From assembly GCF_000236685.1 (NCBI RefSeq), contig NC_016633.1, forward strand, positions 434,001-498,000: 64,000 nucleotides of DNA. The letters run 5' to 3'. The notes below the pieces were generated by a model that saw only the letters and a program-made list of their open reading frames with translations, did not search any database and was not told the origin of the DNA. Source of the DNA: Sphaerochaeta pleomorpha str. Grapes. Its GTDB lineage: Bacteria; Spirochaetota; Spirochaetia; Sphaerochaetales; Sphaerochaetaceae. Shown one piece after another: positions 26,905 to 35,228 of this stretch; position 1 is the first letter of the stretch; each line of letters begins with the position of its first letter. Made by a program: the position numbers and the translations under genes.

Positions 26905-29625
26905 TCAAAAATCAATAACCGCTATTTCCTTTACCGTAAAGTCGTATTGCTGGTCATTGAGTGTAAATTCAATCCTTTCACCAACTTTATGGTTCAAGAG
27001 AGCTTTACCCAGAGGAGCCAGTAGGTTGATGATATTTTTATTGGGATTTGACTCCCAGGGTCCCATGATCGTGTAATAGATATCCTCTCCCTTCAAGTTG
27101 TCAAAAAGGAGCACCTTTGTCCCAAATCCGATTTTACTTGGATCGACTTTATCATGGGTGATGACCGTTGCACGGTCAATTTCTTCCGAGAGTCTGCGCA
27201 GTGAATTGTTGAGGAAAGCCTGTTTCTCTTTCCCGTATTTATATTCACTGTTCTCCCGCAAGTCTCCCATCTCCCTGGCGATGCCAATCTCTTTGGCAAC
27301 CTCGGCAAGGTCAACGTGCTGGATGTGTTCCATTTCCTTTCTCTTCTGATCCAAGGCTGCTGCAGTACAGAAAAGACCGGTCGGTACAAGTCCGACTTTA
27401 TCTATGGGGCTTGCCTCATCGAAAAATCTGAAAGCTGGATACCGTTCACTGATAGCATGTTTCAGCTCAATGCGCTTCCCACCACTAAGCCCACTGACGC
27501 TCGCCACGAGGCTATAGATTTTCTGTGCACTGTCTTCATTCCCGTTCTTTACATAGTCCAAGACTGCCTTCTCATCAAAAAGGATGGTCATCAAGGTTTT
27601 TGTATTCTTTCTGTTTTCCTGCACGTCTTTCTTGGACTCGATGCAACGGTTGGTATAATCAAGCAGCTGCAATTCAGCGAATAATAGCTGTTCATTGGTA
27701 ATACCGGCCTTAGCCCAAAGTTTTGGTTCCGTATTTTTAATCAAATAGATCAGAGTACTCGACTTATCCCTGAAATTGTCGACAGCGTCCTTGTACACCT
27801 TGCTGAACGACTGGAATTTCTTGTTCTGTCTGAATACATCAGGAATATAGCTTGTAAGGTACAGAGGGAATATCTTGATCAGGATATTTTCCCAGTCCTC
27901 GATCTCGTCAACCACATGGTCAATAAAATCCTTCTTCAAATCAGGATCTTTGATGGAGGCGAAACTTTTCTCAACATCCGTAAGGTGGTCAAAGAGATAC
28001 TTGAAGGTAAGGTTCTGGGGACGCTTTACAAAGTTCATATTATGTTTTTTGGAAAGGTCTTCAAGCAAAAGGAAAGCACTGACTGTCTGGTCGGTAACTT
28101 CACCAAGTTTCTTTTCTTTATCCTCGGAATCAATAAATATTTCGCTGAAATATTTAACCATTTCATAGAAAAAGTCGCTATCTGCATCACCTTTGGAAGC
28201 AATGAAATCCTTGAGGTCCTTAACCTTGTCATAGAAAAGCTTTTCGCTACGGAATACCGCGAGTTGCTTTTCTTCATAGCTAACAGGGGTAGAACGGAGG
28301 AAATACGTATCAACATCATTTGCAGACAAGTCAAAGATTGTATTGGTCATCAATTCTTTCTTCGCCTGGTTCGACCAGGTAGTCCACTGGCTTGCACTGA
28401 GAATAGAAGGAACCAACTCACTCTTCATTTCACGAATCGAGCTCTTTCCACCATTGCTGGCCATCAACGTCTTCAGAGTCCATGGAATATCTTCCAGTAC
28501 TTTTTTATTGAGTTTTTCCCTTGGAAGTGCACTCTTAAGGACCCATATATGACTTTTAGGCAATGCCAAAAGGCTCTTGAAAGCCATGCTAGTCGAAAGC
28601 CGGCTCCCTTCATTGCTTGCTTGTCCGGCAAAATCCACGATTACATCGGTTTCGTTGATAGAACGGATCCTGCCAATTCGGCCAGTACTGTTCTGGAAAA
28701 CAAAAGTACCGGTATCAAAGGCAATATTCGTCTCAAAATCCTCGATACTATGTAAGACATCCCTCACAATATTACTAGTCAAAGCACTGGATTCAAGACA
28801 ATTCTTGAGCCTTGAGTGACTCTTGTACTTTTTCTTATAGCTTTTGATAAGATTCTCTTTTGCAGAGATATCATCCCTGTCAAAGGTCAGGGTTTTTTTC
28901 TGGCATTCTATCTGGCGGTCGACTTCGTCTTTGCATGCAGCTTCAAGATCCCTCAACACAGCAACGGCGCTGCTTTTGCTGATGGCTCCGATTTGGTCTG
29001 ACAAAGAAAGGAAATACCCGAATTCTTCCTTGTTATGCTCAATTAGGAGATTGAATATCGGCCTGATAGGGGAGACGTCTTTTCTCTTGATAAGGCGATG
29101 GATAGCCTTCTTGTAAAAAAGAATTGCCTTTTCTTTATTTCCTTTGGAAAGGGCATAGGCTGCAATCTGTTTGACTATGTCAATTTCTTCATAGTCAACC
29201 TTGACAAGCCGTTCCCACACTGCATATTTATCGTCTTCCCTGTTTGTCTGCGTATAACAATCTGCAAGCAGTCGCAAAGCATGTTTGTTTTCTGTTTTTC
29301 CCAGGATTTTCATACAGAGGGACTCAACAATATTCCATTTCTTGTTTTCCGAAAATAGTTCTATGAGGTTGAGCAAAAGTAGATAATCTTCAGATCCCCT
29401 ACGTTCGAGCTGGATGCTTCCGCTGATATACATAGCAATGATGCTGTTCCGCTCTTTTTCAAGCAAATGTTTATCGCAGAGGTTTTTAACCTCAGTCTTT
29501 TCCTCTTCATCCATGGATTTGACATGACCGTCAAGTTCCTGAAAACTATTCACGGTATAGTTGTTGATTGTGGTTCGTGTCCACTGCTCTTCTTTCAATA
29601 AATTCTCAATTTCCTGGAATCCCAT
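26905..29625 (-). CDS. greA: Transcript cleavage/elongation factor GreA with very long N-terminal extension
   Basis: 906 aa from ATG 29625, which has a GGAGG site 6 nt upstream; a TTG 12 nt earlier overlaps that site. The last 160 residues or so are a complete GreA: the antiparallel coiled coil with the acidic tip motif GDLRENSEYKYGKEKQ, then the FKBP-like domain ending in LNHKVGERIEF. GreA rescues backtracked RNA polymerase by stimulating transcript cleavage. The first 740 residues are helical and TPR-like, with no motif I recognise. I recall GreA proteins of about 900 aa in Borrelia and Treponema, so the extension is a spirochaete trait. Its function is unknown to me. Confidence 0.88.
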   Translation of the reverse strand: MGFQEIENLLKEEQWTRTTINNYTVNSFQELDGHVKSMDEEEKTEVKNLCDKHLLEKERNSIIAMYISGSIQLERRGSEDYLLLLNLIELFSENKKWNIVESLCMKILGKTENKHALRLLADCYTQTNREDDKYAVWERLVKVDYEEIDIVKQIAAYALSKGNKEKAILFYKKAIHRLIKRKDVSPIRPIFNLLIEHNKEEFGYFLSLSDQIGAISKSSAVAVLRDLEAACKDEVDRQIECQKKTLTFDRDDISAKENLIKSYKKKYKSHSRLKNCLESSALTSNIVRDVLHSIEDFETNIAFDTGTFVFQNSTGRIGRIRSINETDVIVDFAGQASNEGSRLSTSMAFKSLLALPKSHIWVLKSALPREKLNKKVLEDIPWTLKTLMASNGGKSSIREMKSELVPSILSASQWTTWSNQAKKELMTNTIFDLSANDVDTYFLRSTPVSYEEKQLAVFRSEKLFYDKVKDLKDFIASKGDADSDFFYEMVKYFSEIFIDSEDKEKKLGEVTDQTVSAFLLLEDLSKKHNMNFVKRPQNLTFKYLFDHLTDVEKSFASIKDPDLKKDFIDHVVDEIEDWENILIKIFPLYLTSYIPDVFRQNKKFQSFSKVYKDAVDNFRDKSSTLIYLIKNTEPKLWAKAGITNEQLLFAELQLLDYTNRCIESKKDVQENRKNTKTLMTILFDEKAVLDYVKNGNEDSAQKIYSLVASVSGLSGGKRIELKHAISERYPAFRFFDEASPIDKVGLVPTGLFCTAAALDQKRKEMEHIQHVDLAEVAKEIGIAREMGDLRENSEYKYGKEKQAFLNNSLRRLSEEIDRATVITHDKVDPSKIGFGTKVLLFDNLKGEDIYYTIMGPWESNPNKNIINLLAPLGKALLNHKVGERIEFTLNDQQYDFTVKEIAVIDF

Positions 29626-29661
29626 GGCTTCCTCCAAAACATTCTTGTATTCTTTACACGT

Positions 29662-29685
29662 AAAAGAAAACCGGGCAAACCGGTT
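29662..29685 (-). terminator. Terminator-like hairpin in the greA leader
   Basis: On the minus strand AACCGG (29685-29680), loop TTTGC, CCGGTT (29674-29669), then TTCTTTTA. It lies between the greA promoter and start codon, about 45 nt before ATG, so it may stop part of the transcripts early. Confidence 0.6.
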
Positions 29686-29724
29686 CTCAGCCTGCTCGGA
29701 TCAAAATTTCATTTAGTTTCCTTT

Positions 29725-29753
29725 AATATACCATAATTAACCCAGATAAGCAA
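29725..29753 (-). promoter_or_regulatory. Sigma-70 promoter of greA
   Basis: On the minus strand TTGCTT (29753-29748), 17-bp spacer, TATATT (29730-29725). The start should be near 29718, giving a leader of about 92 nt. Confidence 0.65.
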
Positions 29754-29815
29754 TCGAATCTTATAAACCTACTAAACATATTAACAAATATATAGTATTT
29801 TGCTTTTATTTTACG

Positions 29816-29844
29816 TTGCAAAAGCCTTTTTTACCTGCTATAAC
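29816..29844 (+). promoter_or_regulatory. Sigma-70 promoter abutting the rpe start codon
   Basis: TTGCAA (29816-29821), 17-bp spacer, TATAAC (29839-29844). Only 7 nt separate the -10 box from ATG 29852, so the predicted transcript starts at or next to the ATG. Confidence 0.7.
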
Positions 29845-29851
29845 TTGTGGT

Positions 29852-30532
29852 ATGGAACAAGCACCCCTTATTATTGCACCCAGTGTGCTATCGGCAGACT
29901 TTTCCCGAATTGCGGAGGAAGTCGCGACAATCAATGGCAGTGGAGCCAAATGGGTCCACCTTGATGTCATGGACGGTAGGTTTGTGCCAAATATCACGTT
30001 CGGTCCAAAATTTATAAAGGACCTGAGACCTTGCTCTCCTTTGGTATTTGACACTCACTTGATGATTTCTGAACCGGAACGGTATGTTGAGTTATTCGCC
30101 CAGAGCGGAAGCGACTTCATTACTGTCCATAGCGAAGCGACCGTACACCTTCACAGGACCTTGCAGTTGATCAGAAGCTGTGGTTGCAAGGCTGGGGTGG
30201 CAATCGTTCCCTCGACACCGGTTGTGCTCATTGAGTCAGTTTTGGACATCGTTGACCAAGTCCTGGTCATGACAGTCAACCCCGGTTTTGGTGGCCAGCA
30301 GCTCATTCCCTCAACATTGAGGAAAATCTCGGACCTTGCTCAGATTCGTCAGGAAGAAGGGTACGAGTATGTAATCAGTGTAGATGGGGGAATCAATATG
30401 AGAACCGTCAAGGAAGTTGTGGCCTGTGGAACCGATGCCGTTGTATGCGGCAATGCTTTCTTCAATGCCGATGACCGAGCCTTGTTCGTAGATCAGATGA
30501 TTTCACTGGCAAGGGAAGAAAGGATCAGATGA
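29852..30532 (+). CDS. rpe: Ribulose-phosphate 3-epimerase
   Basis: 226 aa from ATG 29852. Upstream in-frame codons to 29816 lie inside the promoter and give an untypically long start. The enzyme interconverts ribulose-5-P and xylulose-5-P in the pentose phosphate pathway. It is a TIM barrel with IAPSVLSADF, HLDVMDGRFVPNIT, DTHLM and VLVMTVNPGFGGQ, then VDGGIN. No Shine-Dalgarno sequence is visible, in line with a leaderless message. The stop overlaps dtd (ATGA). Confidence 0.95.
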   Translation: MEQAPLIIAPSVLSADFSRIAEEVATINGSGAKWVHLDVMDGRFVPNITFGPKFIKDLRPCSPLVFDTHLMISEPERYVELFAQSGSDFITVHSEATVHLHRTLQLIRSCGCKAGVAIVPSTPVVLIESVLDIVDQVLVMTVNPGFGGQQLIPSTLRKISDLAQIRQEEGYEYVISVDGGINMRTVKEVVACGTDAVVCGNAFFNADDRALFVDQMISLAREERIR

Positions 30533-30966
30533 AAAGCGTCATCCAAAGGGTATCAAAAGCTTCGGTAACCGTAGATTCCCATTTGGTCGGGAGCATTGAA
30601 CACGGGCTTCTGGTCTATCTGGGAATCGAGAAGGGTGATACGCTTGAACAATTGACATGGCTTTGTAACAAAATCGGTAAACTACGTATGTTTACCGATG
30701 AGAATGGCAAAATGAATCTAAGCCTTGCCGATGTGAAAGGGGAAATCCTTGTCGTCAGTCAGTTTACCCTCTGTGCCAATCTACGCAAAGGCAATCGCCC
30801 TTCCTATGATAATGCAGCCGACCCCAAGGATGCTGAGATACTCTATGAAAAATCCCTGGCCATTTTAGCTGGCCTTGGCTTCCCGGTTTCCCATGGAAGT
30901 TTCGGGGCCCATATGCAGGTAACCTATACAAATGATGGCCCGGTCACTATGCTTCTCGATGCTTAG
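30529..30966 (+). CDS. dtd: D-aminoacyl-tRNA deacylase
   Basis: 145 aa. Dtd removes D-amino acids wrongly attached to tRNA. The signature SQFTLCANLRKGNRPSYDNAA (catalytic Thr region) and the C-terminal GxxGAxMQVxxxNDGPVT block, which carries the cross-subunit Gly-cisPro-like motif, are plain. It overlaps rpe by 4 nt and is probably cotranscribed with it. Confidence 0.95.
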   Translation: MKSVIQRVSKASVTVDSHLVGSIEHGLLVYLGIEKGDTLEQLTWLCNKIGKLRMFTDENGKMNLSLADVKGEILVVSQFTLCANLRKGNRPSYDNAADPKDAEILYEKSLAILAGLGFPVSHGSFGAHMQVTYTNDGPVTMLLDA

Positions 30967-31029
30967 GCATTGAAGCAAACCGTAGGGAATTTTACCTTAT
31001 CGTATTAATGAACCATGCAGGAGCATACT

Positions 31030-32106
31030 ATGGCAAAGAATAAAGAAACTACATTCCCTACTGATTTCGCCCAGAAGAGAGAGGCTCTTGAAGCCGCACG
31101 GGTACAGATTGACAAACAATTCGGAAAGGGATCCCTGATGAAACTGGGAGATAACGAAGATACACTGGATATCGGTTGCATCTCTTCCGGGTCGCTGTTA
31201 CTTGATGAAGCCCTCGGGGTTGGCGGTTATCCGAAAGGAAGGGTTATTGAGATCTATGGCCCAGAAAGTAGCGGTAAAACAACGTTGGCCCTGCATGCAA
31301 TCGCAGAAAGCCAGAAAGCTGGGGGTATTGCAGCTTTTATTGACGCAGAGCATGCCCTGGACCCAACCTATGCCAAGAAGCTCGGCGTAAATATCGATGA
31401 GCTCTGGATCAGTCAGCCTGACAGCGGGGAACAAGCCCTTGAGATTTGTGAGTCACTGGTTCGTAGCGGTGCCATCGACCTTATAGTGGTTGACTCGGTT
31501 GCTGCCTTGACCCCACAGGCTGAAATCGATGGCGACATGGGAGACAGCCACATGGGCCTTCAAGCCAGGCTCATGAGCCAGGCTTTGAGAAAGCTGACAG
31601 GGTTGCTCTCGAAAAGCAATACTACCATTATCTTTATCAACCAGATCCGTATGAAAATCGGGGTAATGTTCGGCAACCCCGAAACCACGACCGGTGGAAA
31701 CGCCTTAAAATTCTATGCCTCGGTTCGAATCGAAGTGAGAAAAATCGAATCTATCAGCAAAGGTGCCGATGATATTGTCGGAAACAGAGTCAGAATCAAG
31801 GTAGTGAAGAATAAGGTTTCCCCTCCCTTCAAGAAAGTCGAGCTGGATTTGTTGTTCGGGGAAGGTATCAGCTATGTGGCAAGCATCCTGGATGCTGCAA
31901 TCAAATTTAATCTCATTGACAAGAGTGGCTCTTGGTACTCTTACAATGGAGAGAAAATTGGGCAGGGCAGGGATAAGACCATCGATTTCCTTAAGGAAAA
32001 CCCAGACATTGCGGTTACCTTGGACAAGAAACTGCGGGCAACAATGTTTCCCCCCAAGGCTTCAAAATCCGTTCTGAAACCGGAAACCGTTTCCGAAAAC
32101 AAATAA
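31030..32106 (+). CDS. recA: Recombinase RecA
   Basis: 358 aa from ATG 31030, with AGGAG 6 nt upstream; an ATG at 31015 is in frame but its own site would be poor. RecA forms filaments on single-stranded DNA for strand exchange and SOS signalling. The Walker [10 protein letters not shown] starts at residue 77; then [19 protein letters not shown] and loop 2 with [25 protein letters not shown]-type sequence follow. A candidate promoter TTGAAG-17-TACCTT (30970-30998) lies upstream. I saw no convincing LexA box. Confidence 0.98.
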   Translation: MAKNKETTFPTDFAQKREALEAARVQIDKQFGKGSLMKLGDNEDTLDIGCISSGSLLLDEALGVGGYPKGRVIEIYGPESSGKTTLALHAIAESQKAGGIAAFIDAEHALDPTYAKKLGVNIDELWISQPDSGEQALEICESLVRSGAIDLIVVDSVAALTPQAEIDGDMGDSHMGLQARLMSQALRKLTGLLSKSNTTIIFINQIRMKIGVMFGNPETTTGGNALKFYASVRIEVRKIESISKGADDIVGNRVRIKVVKNKVSPPFKKVELDLLFGEGISYVASILDAAIKFNLIDKSGSWYSYNGEKIGQGRDKTIDFLKENPDIAVTLDKKLRATMFPPKASKSVLKPETVSENK

Positions 32107-32123
32107 CAGACGCATAGGTTTGG

Positions 32124-32146
32124 GGAAGCGGGTAATACCCGCTTCC
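32124..32146 (+). terminator. Perfect hairpin after recA
   Basis: GGAAGCGGG (32124-32132), loop TAATA, CCCGCTTCC (32138-32146): a 9-bp perfect stem. The following sequence TTGCC is not T-rich and already forms the -35 box of the next promoter, so termination may be inefficient. Confidence 0.6.
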
Positions 32147-32175
32147 TTGCCATAGACACCTTGCTCCGTTATAAT
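32147..32175 (+). promoter_or_regulatory. Sigma-70 promoter of the scpA-scpB-rluB-cmk-rpsA operon
   Basis: TTGCCA (32147-32152), 17 bp, consensus TATAAT (32170-32175). The predicted start near 32182 lies downstream of the first in-frame TTG (32161), which rules that codon out as the scpA start. Confidence 0.8.
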
Positions 32176-32199
32176 TTGTTGCTATGGAGGCCGGCTGAA

Positions 32200-33177
32200 T
32201 TGCTTGCAAATATCCCCAAGACCATTTCTCCCTCCGACCCAGACGGAAAAACCTTTCATACTACAATTTTTGACGGTCCGCTTGACCTCTTGCTCTTCTT
32301 GATTCAAAAATCTGAAGTAAATATATATGATATACCGATTTCAGAAATCACTGACCAATTCTTGGAGTATCTGACCAGTGCGAGAGATCTTGAACTTGGC
32401 GACCTGACCGGTTTCTATAAAATGGCCGCAGACCTTCTGTATATTAAAAGCAGAATGCTTCTTCCCGTCGATATTGAGTTTGACGAAGAGTATGAAGACC
32501 CTCGCCACGAACTTGTCGAACAATTGCTCGAATACCAGAAATTCCGTAAATATACAGAATTGCTTACTTCTTCCGGTAGCAATGCCGAGTTGTATATAAA
32601 GCGAAAACAAACCCAGTTCATCCTCCCTTTCGGGGATGAGGAACTCTTTCATGAAGTGTCCTTGCAGGATCTGCTTAAAACCTTCTCCCGCCTTATGACG
32701 AGCATTACGCCGAACAAGGTGTTCAACGTATATGAATCAGTCACGGTAAACGAAAAGATAGCCCTTATGAATGAACTTTTTGAAACCAGGGAGTATATCA
32801 CAATTACCGATATCATCATTCATATTGATCAACCCCTGCATATCATCTGTTCCTTCATGGCAATCCTTGAATCCTGCAAGTTCAATATGATACTGATTGA
32901 ACAGCGGGAAGCCTTCCAGGAAATTGTTATGCGCAGGCGTCCCGAGAACTTTGACAGTAACCTCGCAGACCTGTATGACGAGGAATATGACGAAATAGTG
33001 GAGCATGATCTCGACGATTCCGAGGATTTTGATGATTTTTCTGTCCTCATCGAAGAAGAAGATGATGAAGAAGTTCAACAAGATGAAGAAACAACGCTCG
33101 TAACTGCTGACGACGGTCGAGTTTTCCAGTATGATGATGAAGGTGAAGTCGAGCAAATCGACCTCGATGATGAATAA
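32200..33177 (+). CDS. scpA: Segregation and condensation protein A
   Basis: 325 aa from TTG 32200, chosen because GGAGG (32186-32190) lies 9 nt upstream and the promoter excludes TTG 32161. ScpA is the kleisin that bridges SMC heads in the condensin complex. The N-terminal kleisin block FDGPLDLLLFLIQKSEVNIYDIPI and the YLVMAADLLYIKSRMLLP-like stretch (YKMAADLLYIKSRMLLP here) are typical. The winged-helix C-terminal region ends near residue 250. A further 70 or so residues are strongly acidic (Asp/Glu runs), which is longer than usual. scpB overlaps its end. Confidence 0.92.
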   Translation: MLANIPKTISPSDPDGKTFHTTIFDGPLDLLLFLIQKSEVNIYDIPISEITDQFLEYLTSARDLELGDLTGFYKMAADLLYIKSRMLLPVDIEFDEEYEDPRHELVEQLLEYQKFRKYTELLTSSGSNAELYIKRKQTQFILPFGDEELFHEVSLQDLLKTFSRLMTSITPNKVFNVYESVTVNEKIALMNELFETREYITITDIIIHIDQPLHIICSFMAILESCKFNMILIEQREAFQEIVMRRRPENFDSNLADLYDEEYDEIVEHDLDDSEDFDDFSVLIEEEDDEEVQQDEETTLVTADDGRVFQYDDEGEVEQIDLDDE

Positions 33178-33808
33178 AACGGTAGATAGGGGTAAATACG
33201 TCTTGAAAGGGAACTCTGTTCAGTTGAAATTGGTTCAAAATGAGAATGGTCCGATCCTCAGCCCAGAGGCACGTTTAGTCGAGGTTATCCTTTTTTTGGA
33301 AAATGAACCAGTTTCGTTGGAAAAAATTTTACGGATGACCGGATTTTCCCAAACTCAAGCATTGGATGCAATTGAGGAACTCAAGAACCATTACACCCTT
33401 TTTATGCATGGCTTGGATCTAAAAGAAAGCCAGAGTGCCTATCAGTTCGTACCTTCGTCGGATTTGCATGAAAAACTTCGCGGATGCTATGGAAAGAGGG
33501 TAGACCGAAGATTATCCAAGGCTGCCTTGGAAACGCTTTCCATCGTTGCCTATAGCCAACCGGTCACACGTCGCGAGATAGATAATATCCGCGGAGTGAC
33601 CAGCGATACGATCGTACGGCTTTTGAGGGAACGTGAATATATCAAGGTTGTTGGCCGGAAGGACGTCCCTGGCCATCCATGCCTCTATGGGACGTCAAGA
33701 AAATTCCTGTATGAATTCAATTTGAGCAGCATAAGTGCATTGCCAAAGCTGTCCGATATAGACCGGGAGCGATTCGTGAAGGAAAACGAGGAGAATGAAA
33801 CAATATGA
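33167..33808 (+). CDS. scpB: Segregation and condensation protein B
   Basis: 213 aa from ATG 33167 (ATG 33170 and an ATG run at 33131 are alternatives); the start overlaps the last codons of scpA. ScpB dimers bind the ScpA kleisin and help SMC loading. Two winged-helix domains are visible, with the family block LSKAALETLSIVAYSQPVTRREI, then DIRGV-type and the GRKDVPGHPCLYGTS segment. Its stop overlaps rluB by ATGA. Confidence 0.92.
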   Translation: MMNKTVDRGKYVLKGNSVQLKLVQNENGPILSPEARLVEVILFLENEPVSLEKILRMTGFSQTQALDAIEELKNHYTLFMHGLDLKESQSAYQFVPSSDLHEKLRGCYGKRVDRRLSKAALETLSIVAYSQPVTRREIDNIRGVTSDTIVRLLREREYIKVVGRKDVPGHPCLYGTSRKFLYEFNLSSISALPKLSDIDRERFVKENEENETI

Positions 33809-34557
33809 AATTGGAATATCCAATCCGCCTCCAGTCCTATCTTGCAAAGAGTGGGTCAGGTTCCCGAAGGTCATGCGAATCACTCATTTCGGCCGGCAGG
33901 GTCACAGTGAACACGAAACGCGTTACAGAGCTCGGAACGAAAGTCAATGCCGATGATGTCGTCATGGTCGATGACATTCTGGTTGAACCAAGCGACCGTA
34001 CCTATTATTACGCCTTGAACAAGCCAAAAGGGTACGTCTGTACGAATTATGACCCTAATGAAAAGCTCTATGCACGTGATCTTATCGACATTCCAGACAA
34101 GAACCTCCTGTTTCACATCGGTAGGCTGGACAAGGAATCGAGTGGTTTGATCCTGTTTACAAACGATGGCAAGGTTGCCCAGAAAATCATGCACCCGTCA
34201 CAGCAGATTGAAAAAGAGTATATGGTCAACTGCAGCACGGAAGTACGTCGGGAAGACCTTGAGGAAGCCTTAAAGGGCATCTATATCGATATCAAGCAAC
34301 CGTACAGGATCAAACATTTCGAAATCCTGACCAAACGCTGGGTAAAGATTGTCCTTACCGAAGGAAAGAACAGGGAAATACGAAAAATTTTCAGTTACTA
34401 TGGATATGATATCAAGCAGCTGGTCCGGGTTCGCATCGGCAGTCTTGAACTTGGAGACCTTAAGAGCGGGGAATACAGGCTGGTAACCTCCGCTGAGATC
34501 GATGAATTGCTTAGCGGAAAATCCGAAAAGTCCCAGGGGAGGAAATCCCATTCATGA
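33805..34557 (+). CDS. rluB: RsuA/RluB-family 23S/16S rRNA pseudouridine synthase
   Basis: 250 aa. An S4 RNA-binding domain (RLQSYLAKSGSGSRRSCESLI, about residues 8-60) is followed by the synthase domain with the catalytic-Asp motif GRLDKESSGLILFTNDG and the EGKNREIRKIF block. The product is pseudouridine in rRNA, most often position 2605 of 23S for the scpB-linked RluB type. The substrate is inferred only from neighbourhood. It is coupled to scpB and cmk by 4-nt overlaps. Confidence 0.88.
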   Translation: MKLEYPIRLQSYLAKSGSGSRRSCESLISAGRVTVNTKRVTELGTKVNADDVVMVDDILVEPSDRTYYYALNKPKGYVCTNYDPNEKLYARDLIDIPDKNLLFHIGRLDKESSGLILFTNDGKVAQKIMHPSQQIEKEYMVNCSTEVRREDLEEALKGIYIDIKQPYRIKHFEILTKRWVKIVLTEGKNREIRKIFSYYGYDIKQLVRVRIGSLELGDLKSGEYRLVTSAEIDELLSGKSEKSQGRKSHS

Positions 34558-35198
34558 TTGTAGCGATTGATGGGCCTGCAGGTGTCGGAAAAAGCTCCAT
34601 CGCAAAGATGATTGCTGAAACCTGCGGCTTCTATTATCTAAACTCTGGCTCTTTCTATAGAGCCTACACATACCAACACATAACTCAGGGGGGAAACCCC
34701 CTGGATAATGAGGCAGTTCTGGAAACTGCAAAAAAAACCTCTCTTTCTGTCAAGGATGGTCAGATTTGCATTGAAGGGTTGCCGGTGGAAGAAAAATTAC
34801 ACACACCTTCGGTAGATGCCTTTGTAGCAAAGGTCTCTGTATTCCCTCCGCTTCGCTCCTATGTAAACACCCAGTTAAGGGAAATCGCAAAAGGGCTGGA
34901 TGTCATAGCTGAAGGCAGGGATGTCACCACAGTGGTTTTTCCTGACGCCGACTTGAAGTGCTATTTCGATGCCAAGCCTGAAGTCCGGGCAGAGCGCCGT
35001 TTCAAACAGCATCCTGAGGGACAAAGTTACGAGACGGTATTGAATAAAATTATTGAACGGGATGAAATTGACAGAAATAAAGCTGTAGGAGCCCTAAAGG
35101 TGGCTCCCGATGCCCTCTATATTGATACCTCGTACTTGACTATAGGGCAAGTTTGTGAGAAAGTGTTATCTGCTATTTTTGCGCATAAAGCGAAGTAA
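34554..35198 (+). CDS. cmk: Cytidylate kinase
   Basis: 214 aa. It phosphorylates CMP and dCMP. The P-loop GPAGVGKSSIAK is at residues 7-18, followed by YLNSGSFYRAYT, EGRDVTTVVFPDADLKCYF and the RAERR lid arginines. The order cmk-rpsA is conserved in many bacteria and is present here with a 30-bp gap. Confidence 0.95.
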   Translation: MIVAIDGPAGVGKSSIAKMIAETCGFYYLNSGSFYRAYTYQHITQGGNPLDNEAVLETAKKTSLSVKDGQICIEGLPVEEKLHTPSVDAFVAKVSVFPPLRSYVNTQLREIAKGLDVIAEGRDVTTVVFPDADLKCYFDAKPEVRAERRFKQHPEGQSYETVLNKIIERDEIDRNKAVGALKVAPDALYIDTSYLTIGQVCEKVLSAIFAHKAK

Positions 35199-35228
35199 AT
35201 AGGTAAATTTAGGATCAGGAGAAATCAA

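Noticed and set aside
27916-28755. 279-aa plus-strand open frame opposite greA
   Set aside because: It is antisense to the long helical GreA extension. Its composition is that of a reverse-complement frame and it has no ribosome site.
30969-31029. LexA/SOS box before recA
   Set aside because: No convincing palindromic box of a known type was found, only a plain sigma-70-like promoter.
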